Shown here: positions 1 to 5,856 of the stretch, in pieces
Position numbering within the stretch: the first letter of the stretch is position 1
Layout: each line of letters starts with the position of its first letter
IMG/VR virus record: IMGVR_UViG_3300022690_002177
Coordinates: 1-33,940 of that record
DNA from: a virus
DNA: 33,940 nucleotides
Direction: 5' to 3' (one strand)
Notes under the pieces: generated by a model
Databases searched by the model: none
The model's input: only the letters and a program-made list of their open reading frames with translations
What the model was told of the DNA's origin: nothing
Position numbers and translations under genes: made by a program

Positions 1-297
1 GATTTTCCAACAATTGACAATATAGCGTACAAGCATTCGGCAGCAAGACAAGCCCAAAAAAAGTACGATCACTACATGGGCAAACAGCAAGTTGTTTATG
101 CACAACGTTTTGACAGGGATTATGTAGTTATCTGTACTGATAAATCGGGGGGATACGCCCAGCGAGCCTACCTCGTAGATCCCCGACCTATTGAGAAAGA
201 ATGTAAACATTTCCCTCTTCCAAACCTAACTGCTGAGGGCGGATGGGTTTGTGAAAATTGTGGGAAGAAAATCCGATGGGTGGTGGTGGATGACTGA
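1..297 (+). CDS. Hypothetical protein with zinc-ribbon-like C-terminus (5' end outside window)
   Basis: The frame is open from base 1, so the gene begins upstream of the window and only its last 98 residues are visible. An ATG at base 76 is internal and need not be the start. The C-terminal third has a C-x-H pair (ECKHF) followed about 15 residues later by CENCGKK, which looks like a small metal-binding ribbon. I do not recognise a family. It ends in an 8-base overlap with the next gene (ATGACTGA), so it heads or belongs to a translationally coupled plus-strand operon of five small genes. Confidence 0.7.
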   Translation, partial: DFPTIDNIAYKHSAARQAQKKYDHYMGKQQVVYAQRFDRDYVVICTDKSGGYAQRAYLVDPRPIEKECKHFPLPNLTAEGGWVCENCGKKIRWVVVDD

Positions 298-547
298 CAA
301 ACGAAAGAAGTTAGCAGAGATTGAGGGTAGAGTTGCAAAGTTTGGGATGTATCATACCGCAACAACGGCGGGCATGCCTTGGCTCATCTCCCAACTAAAA
401 GACGCGTGGGCTCGAGAGGCTATTATGAAAAAAGACATAGAATATTTTTTAGATGATGAGACGTTTGAAAAGAAATATGGTTGGCCGGTGAAACTCATGT
501 TTGAGAAAGCCCTCAAACAAGTAGCCGAGTTGGAGGGGGAGGGATGA
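290..547 (+). CDS. Hypothetical small protein, 85 aa
   Basis: The reading frame is open from a GTG at 251, but the ATG at 290 is preferred because it overlaps the upstream stop (290-297) and has the purine-rich GGTGGTGG before it. The protein is mixed charged and mostly helical by eye, with aromatic residues near the middle. No domain is recognised. It overlaps the next gene by ATGA (544-547), so the order looks like one coupled operon. Confidence 0.7.
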   Translation: MTDKRKKLAEIEGRVAKFGMYHTATTAGMPWLISQLKDAWAREAIMKKDIEYFLDDETFEKKYGWPVKLMFEKALKQVAELEGEG

Positions 548-789
548 CTAAAATAATTGAATGTCTAGATGTTGATAGTCCGGATGTTCATAAAAAACTT
601 GTTCTTAAGGGGGCAAAACTAATACTACAACTTCAAGAAGACATACTTAAAAAAATGCAAAAAGAACAACCAGAAATACCAGGTGTAAGCTGGGACAATC
701 TTTTCTACATGATAGACCGACTTAAAAATAAAGAACCAAAATTCGTTTTTGCTGAGTCTTTGGAAGAAGCGGAGAAGATGATGAAATGA
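544..789 (+). CDS. Hypothetical helical protein, 81 aa
   Basis: It starts at an ATG that overlaps the previous stop (ATGA) and ends with the same kind of overlap with the following gene (786-789). The sequence is rich in Lys, Glu and Leu, with heptad-like stretches suggesting helices. No family recognised. Its place inside an unbroken chain of overlapping genes is the main evidence that it is real. Confidence 0.7.
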   Translation: MTKIIECLDVDSPDVHKKLVLKGAKLILQLQEDILKKMQKEQPEIPGVSWDNLFYMIDRLKNKEPKFVFAESLEEAEKMMK

Positions 790-1265
790 ACACCCCAACA
801 ATAACTCTTTCGATTTTGGCTTTTTTTATGTCTTTGTTTAGTCTCTGGTATTCAATAGCGCTTATAATCAGAGTTAATAAAGCCACAAAATTTACTTGGT
901 ACAATAATAACTGGGAGTTCAAAAATGAGCCCGAACGATTTGTTAGAAAGCTTATTGAAGAATATTGTAAGAAACACAAATCGGAATACATGGAAAAGTA
1001 TTCAAAAGCAATCGAAGAACAAATAAATATACAGACCCACGCGGGGGGTAGTGCGCTGTATAATTTTCACAGAATAGAAGATTCTGTATCTGAAAAAGTA
1101 GCTGTGGAATATACAAAAACACATTTCAATGAAATTATCGCTGGTGTCGATATTAAAGCAGTCTCAAATGCCCTGCTTCTAAAAATAACAGGTAATATTT
1201 TAGATAGGCAAAACTTACTAGAATCTGATGTTGCGCAAAGACAAAGGGGTGTATTGCGGCGATGA
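786..1265 (+). CDS. Single-pass membrane protein, 159 aa
   Basis: Residues about 5-27 form one hydrophobic segment (ILAFFMSLFSLWYSIALII) followed by RVNK, so the protein is probably anchored in the inner membrane with a long charged helical domain in the cytoplasm. No enzymatic motif is visible. It is joined by ATGA overlaps to the genes on both sides, so it is expressed with them. Function unknown; a coupling to the host envelope or membrane-bound replication would be speculation. Confidence 0.7.
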   Translation: MNTPTITLSILAFFMSLFSLWYSIALIIRVNKATKFTWYNNNWEFKNEPERFVRKLIEEYCKKHKSEYMEKYSKAIEEQINIQTHAGGSALYNFHRIEDSVSEKVAVEYTKTHFNEIIAGVDIKAVSNALLLKITGNILDRQNLLESDVAQRQRGVLRR

Positions 1266-1549
1266 ACTCCCTCGACGATGTTAAAAAAAAACTTGATTTC
1301 ATCCGAACCGAAGGAGACTGGGATCATAAAGCTTATGAGTACTCTGATTGGCTTTGTGTTGAGACGGGCACACTTATCGAAAGAATTAGAGCCGCCGAGG
1401 ATGAATTAAAAAGAAGTTTGTTTTCACATAAAAACTCTTTAGCTCTTAAAAGGAATACTACTTCTCAAGTAATGTCGGTTGAATTGACAGAAAAGTACTT
1501 CAAAGTATGGAAGACTCAAGGATCTTCTGCCTCTGATATCATGCGGTAA
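1262..1549 (+). CDS. Hypothetical protein, 95 aa
   Basis: Last gene of the coupled plus-strand operon, starting in an ATGA overlap with the membrane protein gene. It is charged and helical, with no recognised motif. Its 3' end overlaps by 34 bases the 3' end of the convergent winged-helix gene on the minus strand. An AT-only palindrome (CTTTTTAAAAAG) lies just after the stop near 1550; it has no GC stem and is not a convincing terminator. Confidence 0.65.
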   Translation: MNSLDDVKKKLDFIRTEGDWDHKAYEYSDWLCVETGTLIERIRAAEDELKRSLFSHKNSLALKRNTTSQVMSVELTEKYFKVWKTQGSSASDIMR

Positions 1550-1809
1550 CTTTTTAAAAAGCCCAGATACTCCACACTTATTTTAAGTGGCTTAAGTTTT
1601 ATTCTTAAAGAATTAAGGTGTACAGCAAAGCTTTTGGTTTTAGTCATTTTTCTTTTCCATATAGTTTTTAGTATGTTTTTTCTAAGTACTGGAACCGGAT
1701 GATGGGGAGCCAATAATTTTACGATATTATACTCGGTTGGTGTTAATAGGGCCTGTCCTTCACTAGTACTAATTTCTCTAGTAAATTCGTCAATATAAAT
1801 TTTACACAT
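1516..1809 (-). CDS. Stand-alone OmpR/PhoB-type winged-helix DNA-binding protein
   Basis: The 97-residue protein matches the Trans_reg_C winged-helix pattern of OmpR/PhoB response regulators: LTPTEY at residues 22-27, then a helix with LLAPHHPVPVLRKNIL, the recognition-helix region with VHLNSLRIKL, and an aromatic C-terminal wing (YLGFLKSYRM). No receiver domain precedes it, so it cannot be phosphorylated in the usual way. The frame extends to a TTG at 1821, but the ATG at 1809 overlaps the upstream stop by 8 bases (ATGTGTAA) and is preferred. It is the last gene of a leftward three-gene operon opposite a ribbon-helix-helix gene, so a role in the phage's early or lysis decision is likely by context. 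DNA target unknown. Confidence 0.8.
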   Translation of the reverse strand: MCKIYIDEFTREISTSEGQALLTPTEYNIVKLLAPHHPVPVLRKNILKTIWKRKMTKTKSFAVHLNSLRIKLKPLKISVEYLGFLKSYRMISEAEDP

Positions 1810-2014
1810 TGGGGGTATCAATTTGCTGTAGTCCTTTTTTAAGAATTACTTCTTTACTAATATTTCGGAATGTATCATTGATTTCCTTAATAATCTTTTT
1901 AAGGGCACGCCTATCTGTGGAATGAATCTCTCCACAATTACGCAATTCTTTTAAAAACTTTTCTCCGAATGTTTTTGTTTTTCTTATATGTGCTATATTC
2001 TCAAATTGATTCAA
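1802..2014 (-). CDS. Hypothetical basic protein, 70 aa (TTG start)
   Basis: Lys/Arg/Ile-rich helical protein. An in-frame TAA lies directly before codon 1, so the only possible start is the TTG at 2014, which overlaps the end of the 32-residue gene upstream by 14 bases. Its 3' end overlaps the start of the winged-helix gene by 8 bases. No domain recognised. It could be a partner or anti-repressor of the winged-helix protein by position only. A frameshifted continuation of the upstream mini-gene is the alternative, but I see no slippery sequence. Confidence 0.5.
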   Translation of the reverse strand: MNQFENIAHIRKTKTFGEKFLKELRNCGEIHSTDRRALKKIIKEINDTFRNISKEVILKKGLQQIDTPNV

Positions 2015-2099
2015 TTAATGGGGCTAAATCTCCGCAGTCTTTCCGTGGGTAATTCTCTACATTAATTTCATACGTCCCTAACTCTTTTAATTGTTTCAT
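2001..2099 (-). CDS. Micro-protein, 32 aa, first gene of the leftward operon
   Basis: ATG at 2099 preceded by a strong ribosome binding site (GGGAGCAATAG), ending in TGA at 2001. The product is a short acidic peptide beginning MKQLKELGTYE. It lies directly downstream of the leftward promoter-like sequence and upstream of the 70-residue gene, with which it overlaps. It may be a leader peptide that feeds ribosomes into the TTG-start gene, or a small regulator. No homology recognised. Confidence 0.5.
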   Translation of the reverse strand: MKQLKELGTYEINVENYPRKDCGDLAPLIESI

Positions 2100-2153
2100 C
2101 TATTGCTCCCTTTCCTTGGGGTGGAACTAGAGCAAGGTTTGTGCCAAATATTT

Positions 2154-2163
2154 TTGTTAACAA
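2154..2163. promoter_or_regulatory. Palindrome TTGTTAACAA, possible operator
   Basis: A perfect 10-base palindrome about 30 bases downstream of the leftward -10 element, with a nearby half-copy (CTAACAA region at 2165-2171). Its position in the leader of the leftward operon fits an operator for one of the two regulators, but AT-rich palindromes also arise by chance. Confidence 0.3.
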
Positions 2164-2195
2164 TCTAACAATATAGATCTCTAATATGAGTAAAA

Positions 2196-2223
2196 TTTAT
2201 ATTATTGACTAAATAATAGACAA
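2196..2223 (-). promoter_or_regulatory. Leftward promoter for the winged-helix operon
   Basis: On the minus strand TTGTCT (2223-2218) is followed after 16 bases by TATAAA (2201-2196), a good match to a sigma-70 promoter. Transcription would start near 2189, about 90 bases before the first ribosome binding site of the leftward operon. Confidence 0.5.
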
Positions 2224-2251
2224 TTTTGATTAATAAATCTTAAGTAAAAGT

Positions 2252-2280
2252 TTGACTTCAATCTTTCGATAGTGTATTTA
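2252..2280 (+). promoter_or_regulatory. Rightward promoter for the ribbon-helix-helix gene
   Basis: TTGACT (2252-2257), 17-base spacer, TATTTA (2275-2280). A second TTGACT at 2205-2210 has ATTAAT 18 bases later and could be an alternative. The -35 elements of the leftward and rightward promoters are only about 30 bases apart, which would let one bound regulator affect both. Confidence 0.45.
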
Positions 2281-2505
2281 AGGGATGTGGAAATAGTGCA
2301 AGGAAAATTTAAAGAAAATCTGTCGTGTAAGATAGGTAAGATACATGAGTCTGATGCTGAAAATACAAGATCATTCGCCGTTCGTCTTCCTACAGAACTT
2401 ATAAAGGAACTTAAGATATTATGTTCTGTTAATGACTGGACACTTCAAAAAACAGTTTGTGTTATTTTAGAAGACGCTGTTAAATCTATTAAAAATGAGA
2501 TGTAG
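2272..2505 (+). CDS. Ribbon-helix-helix (CopG/Arc-like) DNA-binding protein
   Basis: The C-terminal 45 residues fit the ribbon-helix-helix fold: a beta strand RSFAVRLP, then helix A (TELIKELKILCSV), a turn with NDW, and helix B (LQKTVCVILEDAVKSI). Such proteins bind operators as dimers and often autoregulate. Starts are ambiguous: GTG at 2272, 2287 or 2296 are in frame, and if the promoter at 2252-2280 is used the later ones are needed, giving a very short leader. It stands divergent from the winged-helix operon, so the pair resembles a two-regulator switch. Which strand's promoter it controls cannot be read from sequence. Confidence 0.75.
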   Translation: MYLRDVEIVQGKFKENLSCKIGKIHESDAENTRSFAVRLPTELIKELKILCSVNDWTLQKTVCVILEDAVKSIKNEM

Positions 2506-2577
2506 AAAAATATTCTATAACCTTGATCGCTTGCGGAAATGGCCGTCCAAGATATTAAAATTTTATATTGAATACTC

Positions 2578-2647
2578 CTCCCGGGGGTTTTATAATAGTT
2601 AAATGCATGAACAAAATAGGACACATGGTGTGTCCTATCCCCGGGAG
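2578..2647 (-). terminator. Terminator-like hairpin after the lysis genes, within a larger inverted repeat
   Basis: A 9-bp stem (TAGGACACA with TGTGTCCTA, 2617-2637, 3-base loop) is followed on the minus strand by TTTTG, the form of an intrinsic terminator just downstream of the holin-candidate gene. It is enclosed by a perfect inverted repeat CTCCCGGGG (2578-2586) and CCCCGGGAG (2639-2647), so alternative folding is possible. The T-run is short. The rest of 2506-2650 shows no gene. Confidence 0.5.
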
Positions 2648-2650
2648 TTT

Positions 2651-2833
2651 TTAATCCTTCTTAGATAGTTCCCAGACCTTAGTTTCAATCCGTTCTAAAA
2701 TTTTGACTACTTGCTCATGCCTGATATCAACATATTCTTTTACCCAAGATTGCTGGGCAAAAGTACTGCTAAACCACCACAACAAAACCCCCGCTGCAAC
2801 AAATATTGGAAGGTTTTCTTTCAGCCACTTCAT
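2651..2833 (-). CDS. Small membrane protein, candidate holin
   Basis: A 60-residue protein with one hydrophobic segment at about residues 8-28 (LPIFVAAGVLLWWFSSTFA) and a charged C-terminal helix ending KKD. Size, single membrane span and position immediately after an endolysin gene suggest a holin or a membrane partner of lysis; small holins are too diverse to identify by sequence. The frame opens at a TTG at 2842 that overlaps the amidase stop, but the ATG at 2833 gives a better start. Terminator-like hairpin follows. Confidence 0.6.
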   Translation of the reverse strand: MKWLKENLPIFVAAGVLLWWFSSTFAQQSWVKEYVDIRHEQVVKILERIETKVWELSKKD

Positions 2834-2838
2834 TATTA

Positions 2839-3294
2839 TCAATTATACACGATATATTTGCAGTCGGTATCATCCACCATTTCTAGGAGTTTTCTAATAA
2901 CCACCATTGAAATTCCAGGGCAGGATTTATCTTGATTGTACTCATAGTGGCCATGCCAGTCTGGATATTTGATCCCAAATTTTACCTTTAGCTTGTAGTA
3001 AAGCTTTATAATTGCGTCCAGTTGAGCCTTTGTCGGCCTAGATCTCCCCATCCAGCAAATGGCTATACTGTCCTCGTTGTGGCCTTTCACATGAGCCCCA
3101 ATCACATCCAGGGCCCGTCCCACCTGTACTTTCCCGCCTCTGGTAATGACAAAATGATAGCCAACACTATTAAATCCCCTCTCTTTATGCCAGATATCTA
3201 TGTCAAATATGTCATATTGGTCTTGATTTGGGCTCCCTTCCTTAAAGTCTGGGGTATCAGAACAGTGCAGAATGACCTTTACAGGGACGTTCAT
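2839..3294 (-). CDS. N-acetylmuramoyl-L-alanine amidase (T7 lysozyme-like endolysin)
   Basis: A 151-residue Amidase_2 protein, the same length as T7 lysozyme (151). It cleaves the amide bond between N-acetylmuramate and L-alanine in peptidoglycan to release progeny. Visible motifs: zinc ligands His10 (HCSDT), His116 (HGHYEY) and Cys125 (KSCPG), the catalytic-site GYHF at 45-48, and Lys123 just before the Cys ligand, as in T7 lysozyme. No signal peptide is present, so it needs a holin to reach the wall. The ATG at 3294 lies only 14 bases from the divergent plus-strand gene start, leaving no room for a promoter between them; no strong Shine-Dalgarno sequence is seen. Confidence 0.92.
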   Translation of the reverse strand: MNVPVKVILHCSDTPDFKEGSPNQDQYDIFDIDIWHKERGFNSVGYHFVITRGGKVQVGRALDVIGAHVKGHNEDSIAICWMGRSRPTKAQLDAIIKLYYKLKVKFGIKYPDWHGHYEYNQDKSCPGISMVVIRKLLEMVDDTDCKYIVYN

Positions 3295-3308
3295 GGTACA
3301 ATTTTAAC

Positions 3309-3485
3309 ATGTGGAAGGTTGCTTTGCTTATTGGTCAGATTGTCCTAGCCGGCCTGAAAGCCATTCCAATAGTGAACAAGTGGATAAGTAAGACACGGCG
3401 AGAAAAATTAGAGGCAGAGAAAGAAGAAATAGAAAAGGATATAGAATCAGAGCAAGAAGACATGAGACCCGGGAAGGGTCCTTGA
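3309..3485 (+). CDS. Membrane coiled-coil protein, spanin-like inner subunit
   Basis: A 58-residue protein too short for many gene finders: N-terminal hydrophobic segment (VALLIGQIVLAGLKAIPIV), then a basic stop-transfer stretch (KTRR) and a highly charged helix rich in Glu and Lys. This layout is that of inner-membrane spanins, which act with an outer-membrane lipoprotein to breach the outer membrane at lysis. It overlaps the following lipoprotein gene by TTGA, and the ribosome binding site for that gene (AAGGG) lies inside it. The neighbouring endolysin supports a lysis role. A small holin-like function is the alternative. Confidence 0.6.
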   Translation: MWKVALLIGQIVLAGLKAIPIVNKWISKTRREKLEAEKEEIEKDIESEQEDMRPGKGP

Positions 3486-3739
3486 AGTCGATACTTTTCA
3501 TGGTATTCATACTAGCCTCATGCACATCAACTCCTAAAAGAATTAAAGAAGCCACATTTGAACGCTACATTCTTTATAAGGGTATATTGCGTAGTAATTT
3601 AGGTCAAGAAAAGGACCTCCCACAAGAAAAAGGCGATGGTTTCTATTGTCACAGCGCTGCCTATGAATTGTATCTGAGATACAAATACCTGGAATTACAA
3701 AGGGGTTTGGATTTCTGCCAAGAACTACTACCTAGGTAA
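3482..3739 (+). CDS. Lipoprotein, possible outer-membrane spanin
   Basis: An 85-residue protein starting at a TTG that overlaps the previous stop. Residues 1-14 are a lipoprotein signal peptide with lipobox L11-A12-S13-C14, so the mature protein is lipid-anchored at Cys14. Following a membrane coiled-coil gene and adjacent to the amidase, it would suit an o-spanin. It is not proline-rich as many Rz1-type spanins are, and it has two further Cys residues, so an unrelated envelope lipoprotein (for example for superinfection exclusion) is possible. Confidence 0.6.
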   Translation: MKSILFMVFILASCTSTPKRIKEATFERYILYKGILRSNLGQEKDLPQEKGDGFYCHSAAYELYLRYKYLELQRGLDFCQELLPR

Positions 3740-3772
3740 TAAAAGACTTAACAAAATCAGTGCCTTAGTCTA

Positions 3773-3801
3773 TTGACAATGTAAACATTTTTTGTTACAT
3801 T
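3773..3801 (+). promoter_or_regulatory. Strong sigma-70-type promoter
   Basis: TTGACA at 3773-3778, 17-base spacer, TACATT at 3796-3801, followed 22 bases later by ATG with a perfect AAGGAG. The spacer and -10 form an imperfect palindrome (TGTAAACA near 3780 with TGTTACA near 3793), which may be an operator. It drives the plus-strand accessory operon 3824-5514. Confidence 0.7.
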
Positions 3802-3823
3802 TAGATATACAAAGGAGAATGAT

Positions 3824-4150
3824 ATGAAACATACCACCGGACCCTGGGAAGTGAATAATAAATTAACCACCCCACCAGGAATGATTGCAATAAGTTCCAC
3901 GCAAGTACCTGAAATAGTCTGTTACGTAGGCAGTGCAAACAAAGACTACGGAGATAAACCAATACGCAACAGTGAATCCTACATAATCATCGATTCTACA
4001 GATAAAGCCAATGTTCGACTTGTCACCGCAGCTCCCGATCTACTTGAGGCACTGGAACAATTAGTTGAAGAACTACCAAGCAAGGGAACCGTAACTCAGC
4101 TAACCCTTAGAGATGCACATGAGGCAATAACCAAAGCCAAAGGAGAATGA
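3824..4150 (+). CDS. Conserved phage hypothetical protein (APDLLEAL type)
   Basis: The 108-residue protein has the pattern common in phage small proteins of unknown function: TTGPWEV at the N-terminus, a central strand region, then NVRLVTAAPDLLEALEQLV near residues 66-84. I know this pattern from many phage and prophage genomes but no function is established. It has an AAGGAG ribosome binding site six bases from the ATG and is the first gene after the promoter at 3773. The next gene starts one base after its stop. Confidence 0.8.
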   Translation: MKHTTGPWEVNNKLTTPPGMIAISSTQVPEIVCYVGSANKDYGDKPIRNSESYIIIDSTDKANVRLVTAAPDLLEALEQLVEELPSKGTVTQLTLRDAHEAITKAKGE

Positions 4151-4151
4151 A

Positions 4152-4475
4152 ATGAAAGCACTAATTTTAACTATATTAATTGCACTAATTGGATGTGACG
4201 ACACTGGGAAAATGCTCTTTTCTAAATGGGAGACTAAGGACAAGAAAACCACTCTGAATTTGACTGATATGGATTATGGTGATAACTCCCTAGTCGTTGG
4301 GACCGAAGAGTTTGGGATTTGTTTAATGGATTTATATATATTGGGTGACAACAATGGTGGAGTTTATGAGATTACAAATGATGACTGTGGAGTGTTTGAT
4401 GAGTCGGGTACTTACACCAATAATGGTACTGAGCTAGAACTTTGTTCTGATGGTGAATGTGGGAAGTATTATTGA
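4152..4475 (+). CDS. Small lipoprotein, 107 aa
   Basis: N-terminal MKALILTILIALIGC is a lipoprotein signal peptide with lipobox L12-I13-G14-C15. The mature part is acidic and beta-rich with several Cys and Asp/Asn/Gly turns (DNNGGVYEITNDD region), and has four further Cys that could form disulfides in the periplasm. It is not a known spanin. Phage-encoded lipoproteins often act in superinfection exclusion; that role is only inferred. The ribosome binding site AGGAG lies at the end of the upstream gene, and the next gene starts within its stop codon (TGATG). Confidence 0.7.
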   Translation: MKALILTILIALIGCDDTGKMLFSKWETKDKKTTLNLTDMDYGDNSLVVGTEEFGICLMDLYILGDNNGGVYEITNDDCGVFDESGTYTNNGTELELCSDGECGKYY

Positions 4476-4939
4476 TGACTAGGGGTTACTGTGGAATTGT
4501 CATGTATCAACCAAAAACTAGCTCAAACTGGGGATCACTAATGCGTACAGCTGATATTTTGAATGTCAATTTTATTGCAACCATAGGCCAACGATTTCCC
4601 AAACAAGCCGCAGACACTCTTAAATCGTGGCGCCATACACCGACATTTCAATTTGATGACATTGATGACCTATGCAAACACTTACCTTATAGTTGCCACC
4701 TAGTAGGAATAGAATTAACCCCAAAGGCCATAGAACTAAAAGACTTTTCCCACCCAGAACGTGCAGTTTACCTTTTGGGAGCTGAAGACAACGGGCTGCC
4801 TAATAAAGTTTTAGATAAATGTCATGGGGTTGTAAAGCTACGTGGTGGTACCTCAATGAATGTATCTTGCGCCGGTAGTATAGTATTGTATCACCGCTTA
4901 GCCCTTAGGAATTTAGATGATGAAAAATCAATGTCCTAA
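4475..4939 (+). CDS. SpoU/TrmH-family RNA 2'-O-methyltransferase (TrmL-like size)
   Basis: The 154-residue protein has the three SpoU motifs of SPOUT methyltransferases: motif 1 with N18 and R24 (NWGSLMRTA), motif 2 RAVYLLGAEDNGLP at 96-109 with E104, and motif 3 with N129 (SMNVSCAGSIVLYHRL). These enzymes use S-adenosylmethionine bound in a trefoil knot to methylate a ribose 2'-OH in tRNA or rRNA. The length fits TrmL, which modifies the tRNA-Leu wobble base, but the substrate cannot be assigned here. The frame opens upstream at 4457, but ATG 4475 overlaps the preceding stop and is preferred. It sits in an accessory operon and is an unusual phage cargo. Confidence 0.88.
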   Translation: MTRGYCGIVMYQPKTSSNWGSLMRTADILNVNFIATIGQRFPKQAADTLKSWRHTPTFQFDDIDDLCKHLPYSCHLVGIELTPKAIELKDFSHPERAVYLLGAEDNGLPNKVLDKCHGVVKLRGGTSMNVSCAGSIVLYHRLALRNLDDEKSMS

Positions 4940-5060
4940 ATGTAAGGGAAAAGGACATTTAGAATGTGAATCCTGTAAGAAGAAGGAGGTGCATGCCAAA
5001 CATCTTTGCTCTGCTTGTTACATAAAGAAATACATGCGCCAGTATAGGAGTAAGAAATGA
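4917..5060 (+). CDS. CxxC zinc-finger micro-protein, 47 aa
   Basis: A very small gene with two adjacent ATGs (4917 and 4920), AGGA upstream, starting inside the methyltransferase gene and ending in an ATGA overlap with the next. The product has three CxxC pairs: CPKCKGKGH, which resembles the DnaJ-type CxxCxGxG knuckle, then CESC and CSAC. It very probably binds zinc. DnaJ-type knuckles bind unfolded protein or nucleic acid, but the isolated micro-protein has no assigned function. Confidence 0.7.
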   Translation: MMKNQCPKCKGKGHLECESCKKKEVHAKHLCSACYIKKYMRQYRSKK

Positions 5061-5140
5061 AACTTTGGCTTTTACTATTTATTTCGTCGTGGACTTCTAT
5101 ACTGGTTTGGGAATTCTTTATTAGGGGTCTCATCCAATGA
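5057..5140 (+). CDS. Membrane micro-peptide, 27 aa
   Basis: An ATG overlapping the preceding stop and a TGA overlapping the next ATG (ATGA at both ends) bracket a 27-residue peptide, MKLWLLLFISSWTSILVWEF then a short tail. It is almost entirely hydrophobic and would span the inner membrane once. The double overlap strongly supports translation. Function unknown. Confidence 0.55.
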   Translation: MKLWLLLFISSWTSILVWEFFIRGLIQ

Positions 5141-5514
5141 AGGCATTGTTGTTTCTTTTCAGCATTAATGCTCACGCTATGGAATCCTTTGTCTGTGAGA
5201 AGGATGGGAAAGAGTTTAACGTGAATGAAATTAGTTCTATGAAAAGCGTTAAAACTGATGCTTGGGTGTTTTATGGCAGCGTCATTGAAGAAAATTGGGG
5301 TGTGAGCATTATCCTGGATTCAGAATTTGGTTTGATGGAAGTAGAGACAACTTGTATCTCTACTTCCTTGCGTCCCGTTCCCTTTTCCGGCGTTTCCTTA
5401 TTGTCTCTCTGGCTTTCTTCGATGCCGCGGAAAGAATTGCTCCCCGATCTTCCAGTTGGGCCTCAGTCCTACCAGCTGCCCTTCGCCTGTTATTCTTTGA
5501 ACGAAACAACCTAG
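5137..5514 (+). CDS. Exported small protein with uncertain C-terminus
   Basis: Residues 1-14 form a Sec signal peptide ending in AHA (SINAHAMES), so the product is probably periplasmic. The next 55 residues look like a normal small folded protein with two Cys. From about residue 75 the frame runs opposite the 70-residue basic gene of the minus strand for 155 bases and its composition becomes odd (Ser/Leu/Pro-rich), so the true C-terminus may be shorter through a sequencing or natural frameshift near the hairpin at 5338-5366. It is the last gene of the plus-strand accessory operon. Confidence 0.5.
   Translation: MKALLFLFSINAHAMESFVCEKDGKEFNVNEISSMKSVKTDAWVFYGSVIEENWGVSIILDSEFGLMEVETTCISTSLRPVPFSGVSLLSLWLSSMPRKELLPDLPVGPQSYQLPFACYSLNETT
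5338..5366. terminator. Hairpin at the convergent gene ends
   Basis: GAAGTAGAGA (5338-5347) and TCTCTACTTC (5357-5366) form a perfect 10-bp stem with a 9-base loop. The stop codon of the minus-strand gene lies inside it. It stands where the plus accessory operon and the minus late block meet, so a two-way terminator is plausible, although no T-run follows on either strand. Confidence 0.4.
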
Positions 5515-5572
5515 TTTCTCTAAAAGCCCTTGATGTCTTCTTTAATCTTTCGCTTTCTGTATGACTTGGCAT
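5360..5572 (-). CDS. Very basic small protein, 70 aa, last gene of the late block
   Basis: Arg/Lys-rich helical protein ending in a run of basic residues (RKRRKRERDARK). It is joined to the upstream 90-residue gene by a TAATG overlap, which supports translation. A basic tail suggests nucleic-acid contact, for example a DNA-associated virion protein, but no family is recognised. It overlaps the convergent plus gene by 155 bases, so one of the two must be partly wrong or both are tolerated. Confidence 0.5.
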   Translation of the reverse strand: MPSHTESERLKKTSRAFRETRLFRSKNNRRRAAGRTEAQLEDRGAILSAASKKARETIRKRRKRERDARK

Positions 5573-5844
5573 TACAGAGCAGCTCTGATTGCTTTATAAA
5601 TCTCAAATGTTTTCTCACCAATAATCAGAGCCTCATCAATCTTCAGATCTTTAAACTCTCCACCAATATCGCCTAATCCTTTAAAGCCTTCTAAAAGAAC
5701 CTGGTAATCTTTCACTAGATCTAACACCTTAGAAAAATCCCCCAAATCAAATCCATCTTTAGAGGCTTCGGCTATTGTTACGCCAAGTAGTTTTAATGCT
5801 TCCAGCAGTTCTAGAATTTCTTTTATACTTTTTTCTTCTTCCAT
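5572..5844 (-). CDS. Hypothetical helical protein, 90 aa
   Basis: Acidic, strongly helical protein (SIKEILELLEALKLLGVTI at the start, KTFEIYKAIRAAL at the end) with a clear AAAGGAG ribosome binding site. It follows the beta-rich small gene in the late block, so a minor virion component or assembly helper is likely by position. No domain recognised. Confidence 0.65.
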   Translation of the reverse strand: MEEEKSIKEILELLEALKLLGVTIAEASKDGFDLGDFSKVLDLVKDYQVLLEGFKGLGDIGGEFKDLKIDEALIIGEKTFEIYKAIRAAL

Positions 5845-5856
5845 CTTTAGTCTCCT

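Noticed and set aside
722-991. Minus-strand open frame across the ends of two plus genes
   Set aside because: It lies opposite genes joined by ATGA overlap and has no ribosome binding site.
1550-1561. Terminator at the CTTTTTAAAAAG palindrome
   Set aside because: The stem is only A-T and there is no separate T-run, so it is unlikely to stop transcription.
3328-3555. Minus-strand open frame opposite the spanin-like genes
   Set aside because: It is antisense to a coupled pair with TTGA overlap and a lipobox, has no ribosome binding site and is simply the hydrophobic reverse of a charged helix.
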